A stretch of 64,000 nt of DNA from Streptomyces rimosus subsp. rimosus (GTDB lineage Bacteria; Actinomycetota; Actinomycetes; Streptomycetales; Streptomycetaceae): NCBI RefSeq assembly GCF_000720725.1, contig NZ_JOCQ01000089.1, forward strand, positions 1 to 64,000, read 5' to 3'. Each line of letters starts with the position of its first letter. The first letter of the stretch is position 1. The notes beneath the pieces are model-generated. The model made no database searches. It worked only from the letters and a program-made list of their open reading frames with translations, and had not been told where the DNA came from. Positions 32,237 to 40,473 of the stretch are shown here, in pieces. Made by a program: the position numbers and the translations under genes.

Positions 32237-32422
32237 TTACCAGGAGCTCTTGGTCACGCCCGGCAGCTCGCCACGGTGAGCCATCTCACGGAGGCACACG
32301 CGGCACAGGCCGAACTTGCGGTACACGGAGTGCGGCCGGCCGCAGCGCTGGCAACGCGTGTACGCGCGCACAGCGAACTTCGGCTTGCGGGCCGCCTTAG
32401 CGATCAGAGCCTTCTTCGCCAC
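32237..32422 (-). CDS. rpsN: 30S ribosomal protein S14, zinc-binding type
   Basis: The 61-residue short form has two CxxC zinc pairs (TRCQRCGRPH and GLCRVCLREMA), marking the type Z (C+) S14. The longer zinc-free S14 paralogue, where present in Streptomyces, lies elsewhere under zinc control. It begins two bases after the rplE stop and is followed by an unusual intergenic gap. Confidence 0.98.
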   Translation of the reverse strand: MAKKALIAKAARKPKFAVRAYTRCQRCGRPHSVYRKFGLCRVCLREMAHRGELPGVTKSSW

Positions 32423-32424
32423 GG

Positions 32425-32985
32425 TCAGTTCTCCTTGAACGGGAAGCCGAGGTGACGAAGCAGGGCGCGGCCCTCATCGTCGTTGGACGCCGTGGTGACC
32501 ACGGTGATGTCCATGCCCCGCTGCCGGTCGATCTTGTCCTGGTCGATCTCGTGGAACATGACCTGCTCCGTGAGACCGAAGGTGTAGTTGCCCCGACCGT
32601 CGAACTGCTTCGGGGACAGACCACGGAAGTCGCGGATGCGCGGGAGCGCGAGCGACAGCAGGCGGTCCAGGAACTCCCACATGCGGTCACCGCGGAGGGT
32701 GACGTGGGCACCGATCGGCTGGCCCTCGCGCAGCTTGAACTGCGCGATGGACTTACGGGCCTTGGTGACGGCCGGCTTCTGGCCGGTGATCGTGGTGAGG
32801 TCCTTGATGGCACCCTCGATCAGCTTGGAGTCGCGGGCGGCGTCGCCCACACCCATGTTGACCACGATCTTGGTCAGACCGGGGATCTGCATGACGTTCT
32901 CGTAGGAGAACTCGTCCTTCAGCTTCCCGGCGATCTCTTCGCGGTAGCGCGTCTTGAGACGCGGCGCGTTGGTGGTGGCAGTCAT
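32425..32985 (-). CDS. rplE: 50S ribosomal protein L5
   Basis: L5 binds 5S rRNA and contacts the P-site tRNA. RLKTRYREEIAGKLKDEFSYENVMQIPGL, the VTKARKSIAQFKLREGQPIGAHVTLRG segment and DFRGLSPKQFDGRGNYTFGL are family motifs. It has 186 residues and shares one base with the end of rplX. Confidence 0.98.
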   Translation of the reverse strand: MTATTNAPRLKTRYREEIAGKLKDEFSYENVMQIPGLTKIVVNMGVGDAARDSKLIEGAIKDLTTITGQKPAVTKARKSIAQFKLREGQPIGAHVTLRGDRMWEFLDRLLSLALPRIRDFRGLSPKQFDGRGNYTFGLTEQVMFHEIDQDKIDRQRGMDITVVTTASNDDEGRALLRHLGFPFKEN

Positions 32986-33308
32986 CAGATGTCCTCACCG
33001 GTCCGCTTGGCAACGCGGATCTTGTTGCCCTCGTCGTCGAAGCGGTATCCGACGCGGGTGACGACCTTCTGGCCGTCCTTCTCCACCACGAGCTGAACGT
33101 TGCTCACGTGGATCGGGGCCTCGGTCGTCACGATGCCGCCGGTCTTGGAGCCCCGAGCGGTCTGACCGGCCTTGGTGTGCTTCTTGACCCGGTTGACACC
33201 CTCGACCAGGACACGGTCCTCGCGGGGGAAGGCCGCGATGACCTTGCCCTGCTTGCCCTTGTCCTTGCCGGTGATGATCTGGACCAGGTCGCCCTTCTTG
33301 ATCTTCAT
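32985..33308 (-). CDS. rplX: 50S ribosomal protein L24
   Basis: L24 initiates 50S assembly. The KOW motif is visible in KGDLVQIITGKDKGKQGKV, followed by NRVKKHTKAGQTARGSKTGGIVTTEAPIHVSNV. It is 107 residues long, three bases after the rplN stop. Confidence 0.98.
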   Translation of the reverse strand: MKIKKGDLVQIITGKDKGKQGKVIAAFPREDRVLVEGVNRVKKHTKAGQTARGSKTGGIVTTEAPIHVSNVQLVVEKDGQKVVTRVGYRFDDEGNKIRVAKRTGEDI

Positions 33309-33311
33309 CGG

Positions 33312-33680
33312 TTACAGCACCTCCGGCGCGAGCGAGATGATCTTCATGAACTTCTTCTCGCGCAGCTCCCGGCCCACGGGGCCGAAGATGCGGGTGCCGC
33401 GGGGGTCGCCATCGTTCTTGAGGATGACGGCCGCGTTCTCGTCGAAGCGGATGTACGAGCCGTCCGGACGGCGGCGCTCCTTGACGGTGCGAACGATGAC
33501 CGCCTTGACGACGTCACCCTTCTTCACGTTGCCACCGGGGATCGCATCCTTGACGGTGGCGACGATGACGTCACCGATGCCCGCGTAGCGGCGGCCCGAA
33601 CCACCGAGAACACGGATGGTGAGAATTTCCTTCGCACCCGTGTTGTCGGCGACCCGAAGCCGCGACTCCTGCTGGATCAC
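33312..33680 (-). CDS. rplN: 50S ribosomal protein L14
   Basis: L14 forms an intersubunit bridge and is the binding site of the silencing factor RsfS. MIQQESRLRVADNTGAKEILTIRVLGGS and the C-terminal FGPVGRELREKKFMKIISLAPEVL are highly conserved. It has 122 residues. A 39-base gap separates it from rpsQ, where the spc operon conventionally begins. Confidence 0.98.
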   Translation of the reverse strand: MIQQESRLRVADNTGAKEILTIRVLGGSGRRYAGIGDVIVATVKDAIPGGNVKKGDVVKAVIVRTVKERRRPDGSYIRFDENAAVILKNDGDPRGTRIFGPVGRELREKKFMKIISLAPEVL

Positions 33681-33719
33681 GTCTATCTCCTGATCGTCTG
33701 CCGGTTCCCGGCGGGGGCC

Positions 33720-33965
33720 TCATTGCTGAGGCCCACCGCGCGTCTCCATCAGGAGGACGCGGTCGCCGACACCGGCAGCGTTCTGCTCGTCGTGCGCCTT
33801 GAGCTTGTTCGTACGGCGGATGACCTTGCCGTACAGCGCGTGCTTGACACGGTCCTCGACAGCGACGACGACGGTCTTGTCCATCTTGTCGCTGACGACG
33901 AGACCCTCGCGGGTCTTGCGGAAGCCGCGCTGCTCGTTCGTCTCAGTCACATTCTTCTCGCTCAT
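33720..33965 (-). CDS. rpsQ: 30S ribosomal protein S17
   Basis: S17 is a primary 16S rRNA binder with an OB fold. FRKTREGLVVSDKMDKTVVVAVEDRVKHALYGKVIRRT is the family core; the C-terminus is the short GDRVLLMETRGGPQQ. It has 81 residues and shares one base with the rpmC stop. It ends the S10 operon proper. Confidence 0.97.
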   Translation of the reverse strand: MSEKNVTETNEQRGFRKTREGLVVSDKMDKTVVVAVEDRVKHALYGKVIRRTNKLKAHDEQNAAGVGDRVLLMETRGGPQQ

Positions 33966-34189
33966 CAGGCGCTCTCCACCGTCTCGATGCCGAGCTCGCG
34001 CTCCCGCATCAGGGTGTAGATCCGGGCGATGTCCTTGCGGACGGCCTTCAGCCGGCCGTGGTTCTCAAGCTGTCCGGTCGCCGCCTGGAAGCGGAGGTTG
34101 AACAGCTCCTCCTTGGCCTCACGAAGCTTCCCAACGAGGTCCTCGTTGTTCAGCTCGCGCAGCTCGGTCGCCTTGGTACCGGCCGCCAT
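33965..34189 (-). CDS. rpmC: 50S ribosomal protein L29
   Basis: L29 lies at the peptide exit tunnel and helps dock trigger factor and SRP. LRELNNEDLVGKLREAKEELFNLRFQAATGQLEN is the helical core. The ATG sharing one base with the rplP stop (TGATG) is preferred to a GTG one codon upstream. It has 74 residues. Confidence 0.96.
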   Translation of the reverse strand: MAAGTKATELRELNNEDLVGKLREAKEELFNLRFQAATGQLENHGRLKAVRKDIARIYTLMRERELGIETVESA

Positions 34190-34608
34190 CACGACTCACC
34201 TGCCTCGCGCCGCACGATGCGGCACTTCATCGGAAGCTTGTGGGCGGCGCGGGTCAGCGCCTCCTTGGCAACCTTTTCGTTCGGGAAGGACAGCTCGAAC
34301 ATCACCCGACCGGGCTTGACGTTCGCGACCCACCACTCCGGAGAACCCTTACCGGAACCCATGCGGGTCTCGGCCGGCTTCTTCGTCAGCGGGCGGTCCG
34401 GGTAAATGTTGATCCAGACCTTGCCGCCACGCTTGATGTGACGGGTCATGGCGATACGAGCGGACTCGATCTGCCGGTTCGTCACGTAGGCGGGGGTCAC
34501 GGCCTGAATGCCGTACTCACCGAAGGCAAGCTCGGTGCCACCCTTGGCCATACCGTTGCGCTTCGGGTGGTGCTGCTTGCGGTGCTTGACCCTGCGAGGG
34601 ATCAGCAT
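34189..34608 (-). CDS. rplP: 50S ribosomal protein L16
   Basis: L16 organises the A site of the 50S. MLIPRRVKHRKQHHPKRNG, FGEYGIQAVTPAYVTNRQIESARIAMTRHIKRGGKVWINI and GSGKGSPEWWVANVKPGR are standard. The length of 139 residues is normal and it follows rpsC by five bases. Confidence 0.98.
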   Translation of the reverse strand: MLIPRRVKHRKQHHPKRNGMAKGGTELAFGEYGIQAVTPAYVTNRQIESARIAMTRHIKRGGKVWINIYPDRPLTKKPAETRMGSGKGSPEWWVANVKPGRVMFELSFPNEKVAKEALTRAAHKLPMKCRIVRREAGES

Positions 34609-34613
34609 GTCGG

Positions 34614-35438
34614 TCAGCCCTCCGTTCCGGTGCTCTCAGCAGCCGGAGCAGCGGCAGCGGCCTCGGCCTTGGGGGCCTCGGCAGCGGCGTTCTGCTGCGG
34701 CTTGCGGCCGCCACGGCCGCCACGCTCGCCACCGCGGCGCGGGCGGTCGTTGCCACCACGGGCCGGGCGGTTGCCCGCACGGGCGGCAGCGTTCTCGGCG
34801 CGGACCTCGGCGATGTTCTTGACGTCGCCCTTGTAGATCCAGACCTTCACGCCGATCCGGCCGAAGGTGGTCTTGGCCTCGAAGAAGCCGTAGTCGACGT
34901 TCGCGCGGAGCGTGTGCAGGGGCACACGGCCCTCGCGGTAGAACTCCGAGCGCGACATCTCGGCACCGCCGAGACGGCCACCACACTGGATCTTGATGCC
35001 CTTGGCGCCGGCCTTCATCGTCGACTGCATGCTCTTGCGCATGGCGCGACGGAAGGAGACGCGGGAGGACAGCTGCTCGGCGACGGCCTGGGCCACCAGC
35101 TGAGCATCGGTCTCGGGGTTCTTGACCTCGAGGATGTTCAGCTGGACCTGCTTGCCGGTCAGCTTCTCCAGTTCGCCGCGGATGCGGTCGGCCTCGGCGC
35201 CGCGGCGGCCGATGACGATGCCCGGACGAGCGGTGTGGATGTCAACGCGGACGCGCTCACGGGTGCGCTCGATCTCCACCTTCGAGATGCCGGCGCGCTC
35301 CATGCCCTTCGTCATCATGCGACGAATGGCGACGTCTTCCTTGACGTAGTCCTTGTACAGCTTGTCGGCGTACCAACGCGACTTGAAGTCGGTGGTGATG
35401 CCGAGCCGGAACCCGTGCGGGTTTACCTTCTGGCCCAT
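34614..35438 (-). CDS. rpsC: 30S ribosomal protein S3
   Basis: S3 lies at the mRNA entry channel and has two KH-type domains. GQKVNPHGFRLGITTDFKSRWYAD and GIVIGRRGAEADRIRGELEKLTGKQVQLNI are clear, with MSRSEFYREGRVPLHTLRANVDYG in the C-terminal domain. The last 55 residues are an Arg/Gly- then Ala/Glu-rich tail (GGERGGRGGRKPQQNAAAEAP), as is common in Streptomyces. It shares one base with the rplV stop. Confidence 0.98.
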   Translation of the reverse strand: MGQKVNPHGFRLGITTDFKSRWYADKLYKDYVKEDVAIRRMMTKGMERAGISKVEIERTRERVRVDIHTARPGIVIGRRGAEADRIRGELEKLTGKQVQLNILEVKNPETDAQLVAQAVAEQLSSRVSFRRAMRKSMQSTMKAGAKGIKIQCGGRLGGAEMSRSEFYREGRVPLHTLRANVDYGFFEAKTTFGRIGVKVWIYKGDVKNIAEVRAENAAARAGNRPARGGNDRPRRGGERGGRGGRKPQQNAAAEAPKAEAAAAAPAAESTGTEG

Positions 35439-35785
35439 TACCGGGTTCCTTCCTTGCTGCTGACGACCACGGTGATGTGGCTGGTCCGCTTGCGGATCCG
35501 GTAGGCACGGCCCTGGGCACGCGGACGGAACCGCTTCAGGGTCGGACCCTCGTCGACGTACGCCTCGCTGATAACCAGCGTGGAGGCGTCCGTGTGGTCG
35601 TAGTTGTGCGCGGCGTTGGCAATGGCGCTGTCCAGCACCTTGCCCACGGGCACGCTCGCGGCCTGCGGGGCGAAACGCAGGACCGCCTGAGCCTCCGTGG
35701 CATCCATGCCACGGATAAGGTCCACCACGCGGCGGGCCTTCATGGGCGTGACGCGGATGTACCGCGCCTGGGCCCTGGCTTCCAT
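35438..35785 (-). CDS. rplV: 50S ribosomal protein L22
   Basis: L22 lines the exit tunnel with its beta-hairpin. MEARAQARYIRVTPMKARRV and the RPRAQGRAYRIRKRTSHITVVV loop are standard. The start at MEARAQ, which has GAAGGGA seven bases upstream, gives 115 residues as in orthologues. A further in-frame ATG eight codons earlier is not supported. It follows rpsS. Confidence 0.97.
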   Translation of the reverse strand: MEARAQARYIRVTPMKARRVVDLIRGMDATEAQAVLRFAPQAASVPVGKVLDSAIANAAHNYDHTDASTLVISEAYVDEGPTLKRFRPRAQGRAYRIRKRTSHITVVVSSKEGTR

Positions 35786-35829
35786 GGTTGTCCCTTCGGT
35801 GTCAGTCATAGTCTTCGCACTCCGGTCGA

Positions 35830-36111
35830 TCAGCGACGACGCGACTTGCGGTCGTCCTTCTCGTGGCCGCGGAAGGTGCGGGTCGGCGCAAACTCGCCGA
35901 GCTTGTGGCCGACCATCGACTCGGTGACGAACACCGGGACGTGCTTGCGGCCGTCGTGCACCGCGATCGTGTGGCCGAGCATGGCCGGGACGATCATGGA
36001 GCGGCGGGACCAGGTCTTGATGACGTTCTTGGTGCCGGCTTCGTTCTGGACATCCACCTTCTTGGCGAGGTGGTCGTCGACGAAGGGCCCCTTCTTGAGA
36101 CTACGCGGCAT
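35830..36111 (-). CDS. rpsS: 30S ribosomal protein S19
   Basis: S19 is in the 30S head near the A and P sites. MPRSLKKGPFVDDHLAKKVD and IAVHDGRKHVPVFVTESMVGHKLGEFAPTRTF are highly conserved. It is 93 residues, 12 bases after rplB. Confidence 0.98.
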   Translation of the reverse strand: MPRSLKKGPFVDDHLAKKVDVQNEAGTKNVIKTWSRRSMIVPAMLGHTIAVHDGRKHVPVFVTESMVGHKLGEFAPTRTFRGHEKDDRKSRRR

Positions 36112-36123
36112 CTAAACCCGCTC

Positions 36124-36960
36124 CTAGCGCTTCTTGTTCGTCTTGCGGCGGCGGACGATGTACTTGTTCGAAGCCTTCTTCGGCGAACGCGTACGACCCT
36201 CCTTCTGGCCCCAGGGCGAGACCGGGTGGCGACCACCGGAGGTCTTGCCCTCACCACCACCGTGCGGGTGGTCGACCGGGTTCATCACGACACCACGCAC
36301 GGTCGGGCGGACGCCCTTCCAGCGCATACGGCCGGCCTTGCCCCAGTTGATGTTCGACTGCTCGGCGTTGCCGACCTCGCCGACGGTGGCGCGGCAGCGC
36401 ACGTCGACCAGGCGGATCTCACCGGACGGCATACGAAGGTGGGCCATGGAGCCCTCCTTCGCCAGCAGCTGCACGGAGGCACCCGCGGAGCGGGCGAACT
36501 TCGCGCCGCCGCCGGGCCGCAGCTCGATGGCGTGGATCGTCGTACCCACGGGGATGTGGCGCAGCGGCAGGTTGTTGCCCGGCTTGATGTCGGCGCCAGG
36601 GCCGTTCTCGATGCGGGCGCCCTGCACCAGGCCACGGGGGGCGATGATGTAGCGCTTCTCGCCGTCCGCGTAGTGGAGCAGCGCGATGCGGGCGGTGCGG
36701 TTCGGGTCGTACTCGATGTGCGCGACCTTGGCCGGCACGCCGTCCTTGTCGTGACGACGGAAGTCGATCACGCGGTAGGCGCGCTTGTGGCCACCACCCT
36801 GGTGGCGAACGGTCACACGACCGGCGTTGTTACGGCCGCCCTTGCTGTGCAGCGGGCGGACCAGCGACTTCTCCGGCGTGGACCGCGTGATCTCGACAAA
36901 GTCGGCGACGCTGGAGCCACGACGGCCCGGGGTCGTCGGCTTGTACTTGCGGATACCCAT
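36124..36960 (-). CDS. rplB: 50S ribosomal protein L2
   Basis: L2 is essential for subunit joining and peptidyl transfer. MGIRKYKPTTPGRRGSSVADF at the start and the MNPVDHPHGGGEGKTSGG loop with the conserved histidine near the C-terminus are diagnostic, ending in a Lys/Arg-rich tail. It has 278 residues and follows rplW by 39 bases. Confidence 0.98.
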   Translation of the reverse strand: MGIRKYKPTTPGRRGSSVADFVEITRSTPEKSLVRPLHSKGGRNNAGRVTVRHQGGGHKRAYRVIDFRRHDKDGVPAKVAHIEYDPNRTARIALLHYADGEKRYIIAPRGLVQGARIENGPGADIKPGNNLPLRHIPVGTTIHAIELRPGGGAKFARSAGASVQLLAKEGSMAHLRMPSGEIRLVDVRCRATVGEVGNAEQSNINWGKAGRMRWKGVRPTVRGVVMNPVDHPHGGGEGKTSGGRHPVSPWGQKEGRTRSPKKASNKYIVRRRKTNKKR

Positions 36961-36999
36961 TTCTCAGTCCTCGTCCGATTCCGGACGACTCGGACTCCG

Positions 37000-37323
37000 T
37001 TAGGAGACCGGGCCGCCGAAGATGTCGATACGGTCGCCCTCGGCGAGGGTCACGATGGCGCGCTTGGTGTTGGCGCGCTTGCCGAAACCGGTGCGGGTGC
37101 GCTTGCGCTTGCCCTGGCGGTTGATCGTGTTGACCCCGGTGACCTTGACCGAGAAGACCGCCTCGACGGCCTGCTTGATCTGAGTCTTGTTCGCACGCGG
37201 GTCGACGACGAACGTGTACTTGTTCTCGTCCAGCAGCGCGTAGCTCTTCTCGGAGACGACCGGCTTGACCAGGAGGTCGCGCGGGTCCGAGAAGGACTTG
37301 CTGGTAACGGTCGCCTCAGTCAT
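37000..37323 (-). CDS. rplW: 50S ribosomal protein L23
   Basis: L23 is the docking protein for trigger factor at the tunnel exit. KPVVSEKSYALLDENKYTFVVDPRANKTQIKQAVEAVFSVKV is the family core. It has 107 residues and its start shares one base with the rplD stop. Confidence 0.98.
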   Translation of the reverse strand: MTEATVTSKSFSDPRDLLVKPVVSEKSYALLDENKYTFVVDPRANKTQIKQAVEAVFSVKVTGVNTINRQGKRKRTRTGFGKRANTKRAIVTLAEGDRIDIFGGPVS

Positions 37324-37973
37324 CAGGCGGCGCTCCCTTCGAGCTCAGCGGCCTTGGGACCAGCCACGAAGGACTCGAAGGCGGCCTTGGTGAAGACCAC
37401 GTCGTCGGAGACGAGCACGTCGTACGTGTTCAGCTGGCCCGGCTCCAGGATGTGGACCTGGGGCAGGTTGCGGGCGGACAGCCACGCGGCCTCGTCGGCG
37501 CGCTCGGCGACCAGGAGCACGTTCTTGCGCTCGCTGATCTTGCCGAGGAGAGCCTTGGCGGCCTTCGTGGAAACCGTGCCCTCGACCACGCCGGAGACGA
37601 CGTGGATGCGGCTGCTGCGGGCCCGGTCGGTGAGGGCACCGCGCAGGGCGGCGGCCTTCATCTTCTTCGGGGTCCGCTGCGAGTAGTCACGCGGCACGGG
37701 GCCGTGGACGACGCCACCGCCGGCGAACTGCGGCGCACGGGTCGAACCCTGGCGCGCGCGGCCGGTGCCCTTCTGGCGGTACGGCTTCTTGCCACCGCCG
37801 CGGACCTCGCCGCGGGTCTTGGTCTTGTGCGTGCCCTGACGGGCCGCGGCCAGCTGCGCGACGACGACCTGGTGGATCAGCGGGATGCTGACCTTCGCGT
37901 CGAAGATCTCCGCGGGGAGCTCGACGGTCCCGGCCTTGTCGCCTGCCGGCGAAAGGATGTCAATGGTGCTCAT
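37323..37973 (-). CDS. rplD: 50S ribosomal protein L4
   Basis: L4 lines the exit tunnel and in enterobacteria represses the S10 operon; no equivalent control is established here. RQGTHKTKTRGEVRGGGKKPYRQKGTGRARQGSTRAPQF is the tunnel loop, and GGGVVHGPVPRDYSQ follows. It has 216 residues and lies eight bases after rplC. No macrolide-resistance change could be judged. Confidence 0.98.
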   Translation of the reverse strand: MSTIDILSPAGDKAGTVELPAEIFDAKVSIPLIHQVVVAQLAAARQGTHKTKTRGEVRGGGKKPYRQKGTGRARQGSTRAPQFAGGGVVHGPVPRDYSQRTPKKMKAAALRGALTDRARSSRIHVVSGVVEGTVSTKAAKALLGKISERKNVLLVAERADEAAWLSARNLPQVHILEPGQLNTYDVLVSDDVVFTKAAFESFVAGPKAAELEGSAA

Positions 37974-37981
37974 CGGTTACC

Positions 37982-38626
37982 TCAGGCCCCCTTGGCCGCG
38001 GTACGGACCAGGACGAGGCCGCCGTTCGGACCAGGAACTGCGCCCTTGATGAGCAGCAGGCCCTTCTCCGCGTCAACGGCATGGACGGTCAGGTTCTGGG
38101 TGGTGACCCGCTCGTTGCCCATACGGCCGGCCATCCGCATGCCCTTGAACACGCGGCCCGGGGTGGCGCAGCCACCGATGGAGCCCGGCTTGCGGTGCAC
38201 GCGGTGGGCACCGTGCGAAGCCTTGCCGCCGTGGAAGCCGTGACGCTTCATGACACCGGCGAAGCCCTTGCCCTTGCTCTTGCCGGTCACGTCCACCTTG
38301 ACGCCCGACTCGAAGGTCTCGGCGGTCAGCTCCTGGCCGAGGGTGTACTCACTGGCGTCAGTGGTACGGACCTCGACGAGGTGGCGACGGGGGGTGACGT
38401 CGGCCTTCGCGAAGTGGCCCTTGAGGGGCTTGTTCACCTTGCGCGGGTCGATCTCGCCGAAGGCGATCTGGACGGAGTCGTAGCCGTCCTGGTCATTGGT
38501 GCGCACCTGGGTAACGACACAGGGGCCGGCCTTCACCACGGTCACCGGAACGACACGGTTGTTGTCGTCCCAGACCTGGGTCATGCCGAGCTTCTCGCCC
38601 AGGATGCCCTTGATCTGCTTAGCCAT
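37982..38626 (-). CDS. rplC: 50S ribosomal protein L3
   Basis: L3 is an early assembly protein that reaches the peptidyl-transferase centre. GEKLGMTQVWDDNNRVVPVTVVKAGPCVV at the N-terminus and KGKGFAGVMKRHGFHGGKASHGAHRVHRKPGSIGGCATPGRVFKGMRMAGRMG in the loop region are highly conserved. It has 214 residues and follows rpsJ by 17 bases. Confidence 0.98.
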   Translation of the reverse strand: MAKQIKGILGEKLGMTQVWDDNNRVVPVTVVKAGPCVVTQVRTNDQDGYDSVQIAFGEIDPRKVNKPLKGHFAKADVTPRRHLVEVRTTDASEYTLGQELTAETFESGVKVDVTGKSKGKGFAGVMKRHGFHGGKASHGAHRVHRKPGSIGGCATPGRVFKGMRMAGRMGNERVTTQNLTVHAVDAEKGLLLIKGAVPGPNGGLVLVRTAAKGA

Positions 38627-38643
38627 TCTCAGATCACCGACCC

Positions 38644-38952
38644 TCAGAGCTTGATCTCGATGTCGACACCGGCCGGGAGGTCGAGTCGCATCAGGGAGTC
38701 AACGGTCTTCGGCGTCGGGTCGAGGATGTCGATCAGGCGCTTGTGCGTGCGCATCTCGAAGTGCTCGCGCGAGTCCTTGTACTTGTGCGGCGACTTGATG
38801 ACGCAGTACACGTTCTTTTCGGTGGGGAGCGGCACCGGGCCCGCGACCGACGCACCAGTACGGGTCACCGTCTCGACGATCTTCTTCGCCGACGTGTCGA
38901 TGACCTCGTGGTCGTAGGCCTTGAGCCGGATGCGGATCTTCTGTCCCGCCAT
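38644..38952 (-). CDS. rpsJ: 30S ribosomal protein S10 / NusE
   Basis: S10 is in the 30S head and, as NusE, links NusG to the ribosome and to antitermination. MAGQKIRIRLKAYDHEVID begins the protein and HFEMRTHKRLIDILDPTPKTVDSLMRLDLPAGVDIEIKL ends it. It has 102 residues and is the first gene of the S10 operon, with a long leader upstream. Confidence 0.98.
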   Translation of the reverse strand: MAGQKIRIRLKAYDHEVIDTSAKKIVETVTRTGASVAGPVPLPTEKNVYCVIKSPHKYKDSREHFEMRTHKRLIDILDPTPKTVDSLMRLDLPAGVDIEIKL

Positions 38953-39022
38953 GGCTACTTCGTAGTCCTGTCTCTCGTAACGCTCTGGGACCCGGTACGT
39001 TGCCGTCCATCCACCGACCCGA

Positions 39023-39039
39023 CCGACCCACGCGGTCGG
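39023..39039 (-). promoter_or_regulatory. Leader hairpin CCGACCGCGTGGGTCGG of the S10 operon
   Basis: On the minus strand CCGACC and GGTCGG pair around the loop GCGTG. The same 17-base sequence, also preceded by CGACAC, occurs in the leader of rpsL. It lies 71 bases before the rpsJ start codon. A role as a protein-binding site or regulatory structure is inferred from the conservation between two operons. Confidence 0.55.
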
Positions 39040-39268
39040 GCGTGTCGCGCTCCTTCCCGCAGATCTCCGCAAGGGCGATCCTTCGAGAAGGAGAACGTGG
39101 GGGATGAACACCCACCGGGCGCCTGGCCGAGGCACCCCGCTGACACTTCCCGGAAGATTCCCGTACTTCCGCCCCTGATAAGGAGCGACGAATACCTAGG
39201 ACTCGCTTCCGGTCCTCCCGGCGGGAGGCGCGCAGCATCGGCACTCAACCGAGCAACCTGGACAGTGT

Positions 39269-39298
39269 GCCATACGAGCGGCGAACGCCGCCAATCAA
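39269..39298 (-). promoter_or_regulatory. Possible promoter of the S10 operon
   Basis: TTGATT and TATGGC are separated by 18 bases on the minus strand. The -10 is weak, and an overlapping CACACT could serve instead. This is the AT-richest stretch of the leader region. Confidence 0.4.
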
Positions 39299-39413
39299 GC
39301 CGGAGATCGTACACCGCTCCGGGGCCCGCGGTGACACGGCCCCGCCCGCGACACGCCGTATCCGGCCGGTACAGAGCGCGTCTTCGCAGGCCGGAGCGGG
39401 TCCGCGCGCCGCG

Positions 39414-40325
39414 TTACGCCGCGATCGCCAGCTGCCACTGGATGCGGGCGGACTCTTCCGTACGGCGGCCCCCGGTCTCCATGGCGAAAGCGGCGCGCGG
39501 ATGGTCGCGGACCAGACGGAGCCACTCCGCGACCGTGGCCGACGCCGGTACGGGCACGACACGGCCGGAGCGGGCCGGGCCACGGCTGGACAGCACGGTG
39601 ACGGTGAACCGGTCCGTCTCGGTGACCAGCACCGCGTCGTGCGGGAACCGCGCCACGCACTCCATCACGCCGCGCGCCGGCTCCCGCCCGTCGGCCACGA
39701 CCAGGACGTGGTTGCCGTGCTCGTCCGTCGTCCCGTCGAACCCCGCCAGCAGGGTCAGGAAGCGGCTTATGTGGTGGCTGCGCAGCTCGTCGATGACACG
39801 CTGGCGCCCGTCCTTGAAGCCCGGGGTGGTGGCGAAGCGGAAGGTCAGCGAGATCCGCCCGGCCAGCGCGACATCGATCTGCGCCATCTCCTCGCGCGTG
39901 GGGTGCGCGGCGCCGTCGTCCAGGCCGTGTGCGGCGAGCCAGCGGTTGACCTCGGACCAGAGCCACGCCTGCGACCGGCCGACGGTCCCCTCCGGGGCCG
40001 GGAAGGGCGCGCCACGGGCCTTGCGCACCCCGGCGGCCCACTGGGCGACGTTCTGCCGGGAGCGTCCCGTACGCTCGGCGATCTCGTGTATGCCGACCAG
40101 GTCGCGGTCGAGGCGGCACACCCGCAGGCGCGGCGCGGCGGCCCGTACCGCCGAGGCGGCTTCGAGGGCGGCCTGTACCGCGCAGTCGCCCGGCCAGCTG
40201 ACGCTGAGCAGGTCGACGCCACCGGCCCGCGCCAGGAGGGCGTCGCAGGTCTCGCGCAGCGCGTCGACGGCATCCTGGTCGTCGACGGTCGCGCCGGTGA
40301 CGACGAAGGTGAAGTCGTAGTCCAT
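39414..40325 (-). CDS. Helix-turn-helix protein with uncharacterised C-terminal domain
   Basis: The 303-residue protein starts MDYDFTFVVTGATVDDQDAV, an N-terminal alpha/beta domain of about 90 residues. A helix-turn-helix at about 95-120 follows (VGIHEIAERTGRSRQNVAQWAAG), then a WLWSEVNRWL segment like the winged part of site-specific DNA-binding proteins. Residues about 165-303 form a second domain with no motif I recognise. Similar N-terminal halves occur in actinobacterial HTH proteins. It is downstream of a HicA-like gene on the same strand, and its own promoter region has an eight-base inverted repeat, suggesting autoregulation. Confidence 0.7.
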   Translation of the reverse strand: MDYDFTFVVTGATVDDQDAVDALRETCDALLARAGGVDLLSVSWPGDCAVQAALEAASAVRAAAPRLRVCRLDRDLVGIHEIAERTGRSRQNVAQWAAGVRKARGAPFPAPEGTVGRSQAWLWSEVNRWLAAHGLDDGAAHPTREEMAQIDVALAGRISLTFRFATTPGFKDGRQRVIDELRSHHISRFLTLLAGFDGTTDEHGNHVLVVADGREPARGVMECVARFPHDAVLVTETDRFTVTVLSSRGPARSGRVVPVPASATVAEWLRLVRDHPRAAFAMETGGRRTEESARIQWQLAIAA

Positions 40326-40362
40326 GGCGGCGTTCCCCCTAGTCCTTCCGCAGGGTCGCAGA

Positions 40363-40386
40363 GTCTGTTGTCGTTCGTCAACAGAC
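40363..40386. promoter_or_regulatory. Perfect 8-bp inverted repeat, operator candidate
   Basis: GTCTGTTG and CAACAGAC form perfect arms around the eight-base spacer TCGTTCGT, 38 bases upstream of the HTH gene. The arm spacing of about one and a half helical turns suits a dimeric helix-turn-helix repressor. It is one of the few AT-rich spots in the area. Confidence 0.55.
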
Positions 40387-40473
40387 AAAGCATGACAAAA
40401 CCTGCCGCACCCTGCTCGGGCAACTGTCGCAAAACGCACAGACCTCGATGGCCCACCTCAGTTGACGCAGTGG

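Larger units (their letters stand above)
38953..39413. other. Leader/promoter region of the S10 operon (461 bases without a gene)
   Basis: No coding frame is supported here. On the minus strand it holds a promoter-like pair near 39269-39298, a small perfect hairpin CCTCCC-GGC-GGGAGG at 39214-39228, and the 17-base hairpin shared with the rpsL leader at 39023-39039. The leader from the proposed promoter to rpsJ is about 310 bases, long enough for control by structure. Confidence 0.6.
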
